DNA of 28,134 bases from Acanthamoeba sp. SK_2022b. Its lineage: Eukaryota; Discosea; Longamoebia; Acanthamoebidae. The notes below the pieces were generated by a model, which saw nothing but the letters and a program-made list of their open reading frames with translations, searched no databases and was not told the DNA's origin. Where the stretch lies: positions 1 through 28,134 of the forward strand of contig JANDJZ010001734.1 in the NCBI GenBank assembly GCA_027943245.1. The letters are read 5' to 3'. A program made the position numbers and the translations under genes. Shown one piece after another: positions 1 to 8,758 of the stretch (positions are counted from its first letter, which is position 1; each line of letters begins with the position of its first letter).

Positions 1-2
1 GG

Positions 3-815
3 TTAAACACCCAAGCAGACGCCGCAATATCGCACTAAATAGAATTTGCCTTGTCGCTCATTCGGCGTCTGCTTGGGTGTTGACGGGGTGTAGCTGCTGC
101 TCCCGTTGGGCGAAGATGGGCCCCAGCCGCCCTTTCTCTTCTTGGTTGGCTGTTTCTTCGCTGCTGCAGCTGTGCCGTTGGACTTCCTCTTGCCCTTCTT
201 CTTCGGCACCGCGAAGTCAGGATCGCACGTAGGGCCGCCCATCTTCTTCTTAATCGTAACGGAGAAGATCTCGGCTGCCAATGACGAAGGAGAGTAGCTG
301 GTGCCGGCAGAAGTAAATGGCAAGGTCGTGTCAGGAGAGATCGAGCTCTTCCCCTTCCTGTGCTTGCGCAAGCCTTCGTGCTCATCGTCGAGGAGATCGT
401 CGTCCTCGGAATCGAAGGGTTCCTCTTCCTCTTCGGCCCTCTCCTGCTCCTCTTTCTCTGCTTCAAAGTCGAGGTCGTCGATGCCATCCTCCTCTTCTTC
501 CTCTTCCTCTTTGGCCGGGCAGTAGTCGTCGTCCTTTCCGGCGCTCTCCTCTTCTTCCTCCTCCTGGTCATCCAGCAGCGCCTGCCACGTTTCATCGTCA
601 GCTGCCGCGGTGGTCTCTGGCGCAGAGGGAGAGGGCGCTTGTGCTTCTCCTTCTTCCTGCATGGCTCCTTCCCCTCCGTCCTGGTCTGGTGCCACGTCTT
701 GTTCTTGCAATTCGACTGCGGCTGGATCTTGCACAATCATGTCCTGATCATCCGCTTCTTCCCCTCTTTGGCGAGCTCCTTCCTCCTCTATGACATGTAT
801 GGACGTATCCTCCAT
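3..815 (-). CDS. Acidic, Lys-rich-tailed nuclear-type protein (hypothetical)
   Basis: Single open frame of 270 residues starting at the ATG on 815-813 and stopping at 5-3. I do not recognise a family. Residues about 1-150 are dominated by Glu/Asp runs with some Gln. The C-terminal third carries two basic clusters, PKKKGKRK and KKQPTKKRK, that look like nuclear localisation signals. A Ser/Thr/Pro stretch follows. Such acidic-then-basic layout is common in chromatin or nucleolar proteins, but that is only inference from composition. The last about 25 residues are encoded across a perfect 19-bp inverted repeat, so the true C terminus is uncertain and might lie outside this window if an intron or an assembly error is involved. 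It is head-to-tail with the next minus-strand gene, about 145 bp away. Confidence 0.55.
   Translation of the reverse strand: MEDTSIHVIEEEGARQRGEEADDQDMIVQDPAAVELQEQDVAPDQDGGEGAMQEEGEAQAPSPSAPETTAAADDETWQALLDDQEEEEEESAGKDDDYCPAKEEEEEEEDGIDDLDFEAEKEEQERAEEEEEPFDSEDDDLLDDEHEGLRKHRKGKSSISPDTTLPFTSAGTSYSPSSLAAEIFSVTIKKKMGGPTCDPDFAVPKKKGKRKSNGTAAAAKKQPTKKRKGGWGPSSPNGSSSYTPSTPKQTPNERQGKFYLVRYCGVCLGV
6..81. repeat. 19-bp perfect inverted repeat at window edge
   Basis: Positions 6-24 (AACACCCAAGCAGACGCCG) and 63-81 are exact reverse complements, separated by 38 bp. The copies are transcribed within the last codons of the minus-strand acidic protein. The left copy sits against the window edge. It could fold into a hairpin, or could be a fold-back or assembly artefact at a contig end. 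Confidence 0.9.
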
Positions 816-830
816 CTCCTTACGACGATC

Positions 831-863
831 TCAATCCGAAGTCGCAAATTTCTCGTCCTCCAT
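831..863 (-). other. Upstream ORF of 10 codons
   Basis: A short frame, MEDEKFATSD followed by TGA, starts 48 nt upstream of the ATG at 815, in the short space between two minus-strand genes. Its opening (AGATGGAGGA) repeats the context of the main ATG. It may act as an upstream ORF if transcription starts above 863; no transcript evidence is available. Confidence 0.35.
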
Positions 864-960
864 CTCTTAAAATTTCCTTTCATTTTCCCTCGTGGTTTCC
901 TGCTTTTTATCATGCGCCAATGGCGCTGTCGCGACCCTCCAACAGGAATACGCCACGCGC

Positions 961-2896
961 TCACGCCCATGTCCCATAGCGCAGAGGCTCTATGGGGTTC
1001 TCCTTCTTGGTGAGGTGGAGCTCCTGCAGCAGGTCTTCATCGGTGAAGGTCTGCGCGTCGATGACCTCACCCTCCAACTGTTGGCCCACCTTACCAAACT
1101 CCGCTGCCTGCCAAGCGCAATACACGAGCGCACAAGGGAAGAGGTGAGGCCACACTGCGCCCACGCTGTCATGCGACCACCAGCAGCGCACAGTTCAAGC
1201 TAACGGCGTTACCAAGTTGTCAGATTCGCCGATGAGCACCACCTCGACTCCCTTCTGGTCAAGCATCTCGAGCGGAAGCGCCGGCGCAAACCTCCTGCCT
1301 GTGGTGACGGTTGATTGAGGCATCAAGATTGAGCTATCCTCTGTACTTGTGAACGTGGCGTACCTTGGAAGGCGGCCTGCAAGTGAGGCGGAAACTCGAC
1401 CTTCAAGGGCGACTGGGGCACAGTGCCGGGGTCCCTCCTCGGCAGGCCCGGCTGGTCATGGATCATCTGCAGCAAGCGTGAGTCCACGCGAGACAGAGGG
1501 CACGGCTTTCTTGCTTACCTGCTGGACCGCGCGGCGATCGTCCAGGGCTGGGAGAGGAATTCCTTGGTCGGTGTCGGCCCTCGGCACAGGCTTGGGCGGG
1601 AGCGTGGCAGAGTAGGTCGAGTAGGGCAGCGCCTCGGGGTTCTTTACCGACAGCACGAAGCAGCCCTCGGCTACGATGTTGAGCGCCTTCTGGACTTCGC
1701 CGAGTTCTGAAAGCACGCAGCCGTAGTACAGGTTACGATGAACCGTAACGTTGTTTGTTGTGAGGAACGGGAAAGCGACTTACCGTGAGGCAACTCGAGA
1801 ACGTAGGCCAAGTGGCTGTAGTTGTCACGACGCACGATGCCGTAGACGCCTGTACACACGGCCAACGTGAGCCCAAGCAAGACACAGGGGCGGTGAAGCC
1901 CATCGCGCACCTTCACCGGCCGGTCTGCAGGCAGGAGCAATCCGCTCGCCAAGAGTGAGCGTCGTGTAGTGCTCGGAGACGATGAGATGGTGGATCTTCT
2001 CGTAGTCATGAGTCGCCTCTTCAATGATGCCCCAGAACCGGTTATGTTCTGAAGTAGAGAAAAAGGGGCCCACCTCCGCACCTTAATGGATATTCTACGC
2101 GAGTTGGGAGGTGGTAGGGGCACCTCTGATGGAGGGCAGCTTCTTCTTCCCAATGCGTATAAGCCTGTAGAAGGCGAGCGAGCTGGTGTTGCCTTCGTAG
2201 GCCTCTGCTTCCTCTTCTTGGGATGCAGCCGCCTTGGGCAAGGTCTTGAGGAGGATGTACATCCGCGCTACGTCGTCGAAGCACTTGGCCTCTTGCGTGC
2301 CCACTTTGGGTCTGTAGAGGAAGTAGATGTAGCCCTTCTCCATCACCTCTACTTGTTCCTTAGGGCGGGTCTGTTCCATCCTCTTCAAGAGCACGTTCCA
2401 GGCCATTAGCTCCAGCTCGAAGAAGAACACGTGCGGCCACCATTCAAATGAGTACCGTGCGCGCGCTGGGTTTAGGGCTGAACCGGGGACGCTGAGACAG
2501 AGCATGGTCATCGGCGGAGCCTGACGCGTCGTGGGCAGTCTCGTGTCGATGTACCTCATGAGGACGATTGTGGTGGTGATGGTGACCGCTGTCGCGCCTT
2601 TCCTCTTCAAGCAGCTGCTCCTTCAACAAGTCCAGCTGGTGCAGTAGTCGCCTCCTCTCCTCCCGCGTGTCCTGAGGTGTTTGGTGTTGGGGCTGCAATT
2701 GAAGATCTTCTGCGGCCTCTGCGTCTACCTCCTCAGTGACGATCGTGGTGACAGTAGTGACCGAGGTCTTTACCACCTTCCTCTTCTTTAGGGGCTCCTG
2801 GCCCACTTGCCGGCTGTGCGGCCTGTCGGCATCAGGCACCACAAGCTCGTCCTCTTCACGCACCACGCGCACTGGCAGCTCCACTCTGCGTTTCAT
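961..2896 (-). CDS. Uncharacterised protein with bacterial-like conserved domain
   Basis: Eight-exon model, about 464 residues. Exons: 2896-2555 (donor uncertain), 2415-2124, 2081-1911, 1849-1784, 1706-1519, 1466-1364, 1298-1213, 1107-961. Residues 1-114 are low complexity with a basic PLKKRKVVK cluster, a predicted coiled coil and a His run. The rest carries phrases I know from an uncharacterised bacterial family of about 270 residues: GYIYFLYRPKV, FYRLIRIGKKKLP, VYGIVRRDNYSHLAYVLELP, FVLSVKNPEALP, GVEVVLIGE, and a C-terminal ENPIEPLRYGTWA. These guided the splice choices, and phases are consistent from exon 2 to the stop. Function is unknown. It is divergent from the SID1-like gene. The exon 1/2 junction is the weak point: two in-phase donors (at 2554 and near 2462) are possible. 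Confidence 0.72.
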
Positions 2897-3220
2897 TCTT
2901 CTATCCCTCTACTGCTTGTGCTACTTATCTTGGCCGTTTGGTCATCTTTTTGTGCCAGCACTACGCGTTCGAGGAAGGATTTCAGCCCAACCCAGTGGAA
3001 AACACACGGAGAGGCTTTGCAACTTCACCGACCGCCATCACGCCAGAACCAGGGCCGGCGGTTTCGCTCGAAGCTTCGTTGGCCGTTTCGGGGCGGACAT
3101 GAAGTATCCAAACAATGCTAGCCCAGCGCACCTCAAATAATTTGAGTTCTTGACAACCTTAAACCAGTAAACGTGGGTAGTGGGCCACTCGCACGACTAG
3201 AAAGCACACAGGTAACAGAC
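2897..3220. promoter_or_regulatory. Divergent intergenic region, probable shared promoter
   Basis: 324 bp between the two start codons of head-to-head genes (minus-strand gene starting at 2896 and the SID1-like gene starting at 3221). No clear TATA box is visible. The region is of moderate GC with no gene of its own, so both promoters must lie here or inside the 5' ends. Confidence 0.5.
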
Positions 3221-4618
3221 ATGAGCGAGGGGAGGAGGGTTGTGGCCATCAACACGGGGTCGCAGGATGAGGTGGGTATGGACGACGATGAGTATGAATA
3301 CGTTCAAGAGCGGGCGCAGGAGGAGGAGGCGATAGCGCTGGTGCAGGGTGGAGGTGTGGGGTACGGGGTGACTTCGACCTCAAGCTCAAGCTCGACCTCG
3401 TCTGCGCGAGCACTGGATGTCGAGGAGGGTGCACCGTCGTCGACGGAGGAAGACGGCACTGGGAGCGGTAAGCTCAAGGCTATCAAGCTTCTGAAGGAGC
3501 TGGCCACTGCGCCTGGAAAAGTGGAGGACGTGTTTGTCTACAAACAACTCAAGCTCATGCGCAAGCCACCAGTCATCTACCTCAAGACTGTAAGTGCCCC
3601 CCCCCCCGCTCTGTATTTTATTTATATGTTATTCGTTTCATTTTATTTATTACTTTATTTTGTCTTTATCTTTTCTTTTATCGCTATTGGTCGTTTATTC
3701 TCAACGGACGTGTTGCTCATGAACGTTGACCGTATGGACCTACGCGGTGCGGACAGTACTACAAGCTGTTGGTGCTGGTGGGCATCTTCTACGCGCTGCC
3801 CTCGGCACAGTTCGTGTTCTTCCAGTACAAGCACAACTCGACCGGTCTCGAGTGCTACTTCAACTTCAAATGCGCTCACTCCTTTTTGGTACGCTACACT
3901 TGCAACGATGCCTTGCGTGCCTGCTCTGACACACCCGTGTCCACGTTTGCTGTCGGTTTACCTCCAGGGCTTCGAAGCATTCAACAACAGTACGTTGCTC
4001 CTTCCTTGTAAACTCGACGTGAACTCACTGATTGGCTTCCGGTGCAGTATTCAGCAACATTGGATACGTGTTGGGCGGTGCTTTGTTCGGTCTCTTCATC
4101 TTCATCGCCCGAAAGAGAAGCAAGTCCGATACGTACGTCTCCCGCGATCCACATCTCCACGGCGTGGGCCTAATCAAGAGTTGCTTCGCCTTTGCGCTGC
4201 ACAGCCATGGGTTGCACAAGGACCGATCCCTGTATTATTGCATAGCTCTCGCCATGGCGTGGGAGGGCCTCTTTTCCAGCCTCTACCACATCTGCCCCTC
4301 TAAAGTCAACTACCAGGTATTTAATGTTTGTTTCATTGTATTTATATCTGTTCACACATCGCATCTGCACCGTCTCTTTATTATCTCGCGAGCAGTTCGA
4401 CACAACGTTCATGGTGATCGGGACGGGGCTCATGTTCATCACAGTTTTCCAAAAGCGTCATCCGACAACGGCCCCAGGGGCCGTGCGAGCGTTCATCTTC
4501 TTCGGCCTTCTCATCCTCATCTCCTTCCTCGCCCTGACAGACATCTACGTCGAGATGTACGTTTTGCTCGCCCTGACAGACATCTACGTCGAGATGTACG
4601 TTTTGCGCACCACAATAA

Positions 4619-4684
<66 letters not shown>

Positions 4685-5682
4685 CTGATGTGACTTTACT
4701 TGCAGTGTGTGGACCTTCACATTCACTGTGCTCATCATTGCTGGCTTGCTAGGCGACGTGCACTTCTACTATCACAAGAGGCTGCCATTAAAGACCGTGA
4801 TCTATAACATCACGCACCCATGGCCACCCACCGAGCCGGTACGCCTCCTTGTAAGGCCTACTCGTGTTTGGAGTTATAGCTGAATGCTGGAGCGCGTGTG
4901 GCTTTTAGGGTCGACTGCTGGGCATCTTATTCGTGAATGCGTTGTCCCTGGGGACGCTCATCTACGCCGCAGTGGACTCGATCACCACCAACAAGGCCGA
5001 ATCGGTTCCCAACTACATGCTGTACGTCCCATAGACCCTTTACAAAGTGTTTGGTCGTGCTAACGAACGCGCACTGCAGTGCCATTGTGATGATCAACAC
5101 GTTCCTCTACATGACCTTCTACGGCCTTATGAAGCTGATCCATCGGGAGAAAGTCCACTTGTTCGTATGGCTTCTGGTTGTTGTCTCTGTCTCCACATGG
5201 GTAAGCAACTGCGCAGTGGTCCTGGTGTAGCACAACACCGGCCGACTTGGTTATTTGTTTTCTGTTTTATTATTAACTATTTATTTTGCCTGTTATCGTG
5301 CAGGGCACAGCGCTCTACTTCTTCCAGTTGGGCGTCACGGACAAGTTTCTCACGCCCGAAGAGTCAAAACTGCTCAACAAGCCCTGCGTCCTCTTCGACT
5401 TTTTCGACTACCACGGTGCGCAGCCACCCTGCAGCTCATGTGATGTACTCTCTACACGTGCTGATGTCACCCCGCGCTGCGCCCCACCAGATATCTGGCA
5501 TTTCCTCTCGGCCATCGGTCTCGCTTCTGTTGCCATGCTTTGCTATGTCCTCGACTTTGGTCTGGAGTGCGTTCTCCTCTTCTGCTCCGTCCTCCCCTCC
5601 GTTTGCTTTGCTCATGCAGTACTCTCTCTCTCTCTCTCTCTCCACCAGGAGTACCCGACACAAGGAGCTGCCTCTGTTTTAA
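3221..5682 (+). CDS. SIDT: SID1/SIDT-family multi-pass membrane protein
   Basis: Twelve exons: 3221-3589, 3757-3888, 3968-3989, 4048-4132, 4205-4316, 4396-4556, 4706-4838, 4909-5021, 5080-5200, 5304-5415, 5491-5566, 5649-5682, giving 489 residues. The family transports double-stranded RNA or lipid/sterol cargo; human members are lysosomal and belong to the CREST hydrolase-like superfamily. Matching phrases along the core are GIFYALP, CYFNFKCAH, AFNNIFSNIGYVLGG, SSLYHICP, NYQFDTTFM, QKRHP, DFFDYHDIWHFLSA and a C terminus LESTRHKELPLF. The CREST residues are all present: S227 and H231 (SxxxH), D242, H453 and H457 (HxxxH). Residues 1-123 are short, Ser/Glu-rich and lack a signal peptide or the large beta-sandwich ectodomain of animal SID1. 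Exon 3 is a 22-nt micro-exon. A duplicated donor at the end of exon 6 allows an alternative 502-residue form. Confidence 0.93.
4528..4605 (+). repeat. 39-bp tandem duplication carrying a splice donor
   Basis: Positions 4528-4566 and 4567-4605 are identical 39-bp copies. Each contains the donor GAGAT|GTACGT, at 4556/4557 and 4595/4596. The period is 13 codons, so either donor keeps frame with exon 7. The upstream donor gives the length that best matches the family between two membrane spans. Confidence 0.95.
4619..4683 (+). repeat. (CA)n microsatellite in SID1-like intron 6
   Basis: About 32 uninterrupted CA units directly after the duplicated donor and before the acceptor at 4704-4705. Confidence 0.97.
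5621..5642 (+). repeat. (CT)n tract serving as polypyrimidine tract
   Basis: An uninterrupted CT run ends a few bases before the CCACCAG acceptor of the last SID1-like intron, so it forms the polypyrimidine tract. Confidence 0.9.
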
Positions 5683-5997
5683 TTGTAGTACACCAACAAA
5701 GAGAAGAACAGGTCCTCTTCCTCCATTCTAAGTGGCAATGATATCGCCACCTGCGCTCCTGTTGGCAGAGCACGCGGTCTTGTCATCAGAACGAGGCCGA
5801 GCTCATTGGGCAACCAACAAATCCCCCTGGTGTTGCACGGCATTTGAATTTCGAGTTAACGGCTACCCCCCTCCAAAGAAGACAAAAGCAAACCTTATTG
5901 ATCACCTTCACCACTCGGCTGGCCAGTGAAACATCGTTGTCGTCCTCGGGCAGCTGCAAGAACGTGTAGGGTAGACATCGGTTGATTGAAGCAGTAA
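5683..5997. other. Intergenic, no gene seen
   Basis: 315 bp between the SID1-like stop and the next start. An open frame at 5732-5929 has no family resemblance or coding character. I see no AATAAA here. Confidence 0.5.
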
Positions 5998-6519
5998 ATG
6001 GAAGCGCCTCCCAAGCACTCGCCTCCATCATGGAGCAAAATGCGGAGCAGAAGCTTCGTAATGGATCGAATGGACGCTCATTTCTTCCTGCGTACGAACA
6101 CGGGCGAGTACAAAAAGACGAGATGGACTGAACTTGGGGTGGTTCGATTGAAGGAGGACCTTGCCGACGCGCTCAACTACGTCGAAGAGATGCGCAACCT
6201 GATAGCGCTCCTCGAGAAGGAGGAGAAGTTTCAGAAGATGCCCGCCATGTCTCTTACCTCCTCTACACCTACGCCTCTGGCTCCCCCTGCTGCCGTCTCT
6301 CATCTCATTTCATCGGCCCCCGTGCCGCTCCATCCCGCCGAAACACAAGCGACGAAGGCGAAGGGAGGAGGCGAGAAGGAGGAGGCTGCCTCAGCGAAGG
6401 AGAAGCGAACAAAGAGCAAGCGAGTGAAGCGACCTTCCAAAGACAAGACCGGAAAGAAGAAGCACGAGAAGGAGCGAGGTGTCATCATGGACCGGCTCAA
6501 CAACTTCCTCTCCTCCTGA
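5998..6519 (+). CDS. Small basic coiled-coil protein (hypothetical)
   Basis: Intronless frame of 173 residues from the ATG at 5998, on the same strand as the SID1-like gene. I do not recognise it. Residues about 35-80 look helical and amphipathic (RLKEDLADALNYVEEMRNLI, then LLEKEEK), suggesting a coiled coil. The middle is Pro/Ser/Thr-rich. The C-terminal part is very rich in Lys/Arg/Glu (AKEKRTKSKRVKRPSKDK and KKKHEKER), like a nuclear or RNA-associated tail, ending in MDRLNNFLSS. The first 20 residues are less convincing, and the real start may be the Met at codon 15 or 22, or an upstream exon. A polyadenylation signal follows 114 nt after the stop. Confidence 0.5.
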   Translation: MEAPPKHSPPSWSKMRSRSFVMDRMDAHFFLRTNTGEYKKTRWTELGVVRLKEDLADALNYVEEMRNLIALLEKEEKFQKMPAMSLTSSTPTPLAPPAAVSHLISSAPVPLHPAETQATKAKGGGEKEEAASAKEKRTKSKRVKRPSKDKTGKKKHEKERGVIMDRLNNFLSS

Positions 6520-6889
6520 GAGAGCCTGGTGGATTGCGCACTGTATACAATCAACTAGCGCCCCCAACGATTATTTATTTATTTATTATTCAACCCTATT
6601 GTGCGCCAAGCATGTAAAGATGATGTACTCGTAATAAAACAACACCAGACAACAAATTGTTTTATTTTATTTATATTCGTTTGCTGGATCGAGTCCGACG
6701 TCTTGCAACCCATTTAAAGAAAGTCCGCAAGCACGAGGCAGGACGACAAGGTTGAAGAGGTAATAAGGAGCTTTATTGCCCTTCGTGGTACGGCCTGCCG
6801 GTGCCAGCTGCCAACCTTAACTCAAAAATCAATCCACAAATCTTTTATATGATTGTTTTATTGATATAACGAATTTGTCAAGGAAAACA
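6520..6889. other. Intergenic, 3' UTR and upstream region of SLC13-like gene
   Basis: 370 bp, AT-richer than its surroundings (ATTTATTTATTTATTATT near 6571 and an AT-rich block just before 6890). Nothing beyond the AATAAA at 6633 is recognisable. Confidence 0.5.
6633..6638 (+). terminator. Polyadenylation signal AATAAA
   Basis: AATAAA lies 114 nt after the stop of the basic coiled-coil gene, in AT-rich sequence. Confidence 0.5.
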
Positions 6890-8686
6890 ATGTCACGGGC
6901 AGGTCAGGCACCTGCCGAGGACGGGGAGGCACCTTTGGACGATGGCCACGGTGCCCTGCGACCTCCACGGTGGCTGCTGTGGTGGCGGACACACGCGTGG
7001 GTGGTACGGCTGGCGATTCTGGTCGTGGCCTCCCCGCCGCTGTGGGTCGAGCTGCTGGGCCTCAACGGGCCAGCATTCACCGGAGTCATGTGCCGCATCA
7101 CCTTCATCGTTCTCCTCATGGGTAGCGCTCTCTCTCAATTGTTATATTGTGTTGCATCATGCACAATGATGTGGTGCTGTTGTGCTGTGCATCGTGATTG
7201 CTGGCTCATCGGTTTGGTGGTCAGCCTTGTTCTGGATCACGGAAGCGCTGCCGCTGGCGGTGACGGCTCTCCTGCCGTTGGCGCTCTTCCCCGTGTTCGG
7301 CATCCTCTCGGCCGAAGTGGTCTCCACCAACTACTTCAACGACACGCTCTTCCTCCTCCTAGGCTCCTTCTTCGTACGTCTGCGCACCGCGAAAACTTCG
7401 CCCTCCCCGAGCTCTCTCCCCCTCTCAAACGCACTCCCATGTCTTTGCTCATGTGGCCAGGTCGCCCTTGCGATGGAGGAGTGGAACCTGCACCGACGAA
7501 TTGCGCTCAAGTTCATCCTCTATCTGGGCGAGAAGCCGCGCGTGATCCTCGGCGGTACGCTTCATTCGTTTAAATAAATAAATAAATAAAAATCAAATAA
7601 AATCTAATGTGTACGTAACAAACAGGATTCATGGCGATGACGGCCTTCCTCTCGATGTGGCTGAACAATTCGGCCACCACCTCGCTCATGGTAGGTTGGC
7701 AGTTTAAATCATGGCGTGTGCGTGTGCGTGTGCGTGTGCGTGTGCGTGTGCGTGTGCGTGTGCGTGTGCGTGTGGAGAATACAGCCCGGTTGGGGCTCAC
7801 CTGGCGCGCCTTTGGTCGCCTCTGCAGGTGCCCATCGCCCTGGCCATCCTGCACCAGATCAAGGAGGCCACCAGCGCTGAATCCACCCAGCTTCTTGACG
7901 GGTACGCTGCCATTTGGACGTCGTGCCCGCCTTCTCCGACTCACCACCGCATACGCACACAGAAATGGTCACTCTCTATACACGTTGGAGCGAAACTATA
8001 CGAGTAGCAGGGAGCACGAGCCGAGCAGCGACCGGTTGGGAAACGCGGCGTCGCTCGTTGACTATGAGGAGGACAGCGGTAGCAGTGGCGATGACATTGC
8101 CGGGGCCAGGTTGGTTGCAGGAATGAGCCAATCGCATAATCTTGTCGACAGCCGCTACTTAGACACCCCGGCCCAGGCCAAGCAGCGGCAGCAGGTTATC
8201 CACACCTACACCAAAGGTAGGCTGCCTCTACCGCTCCCCCCCCCCCCAAACATATCTGACCTCACCTTCGTTTTCGTTTGCCTTCGCTTTCGCTCTTCTT
8301 TATCTTCACCGTCGGGAGGCTTGCTACTGGGCATCGCCTATTCTGCGTCGATCGGCGGCACGGCCACGATCATCGGTACACTCTCGCCCGATAATTGTTT
8401 CGAATTGGGGAGGGCAACGGGGCTGACGGTCGGCCGCGAACGGGCACAGGCACCAATCCCAACCTGATTCTGCTGCGGCAGGTTGGCCTGCTTTTTCCGG
8501 AGATGGCCGACATCATCTCCTTCTTCAACTGGATGCTCTTCGCCTTCCCTCTCGCCGCCCTCTTTGTGGTGCGCCCTGCTTCTCCTCCCTCGACCTCACT
8601 CGCCATTGTCGTGTGGTGTCGTGTCGTCGTTGCCCCATTCCATCGACGTTGCTCAGAGCGCGACGCCTCTCTCCTGGTCGTGACAC

Positions 8687-8758
<72 letters not shown>

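Noticed and set aside
5732..5929. 65-codon plus-strand frame after the SID1-like gene
   Set aside because: No start context, domain or splice connection; the SID1-like C terminus already ends at 5682 in line with the family.
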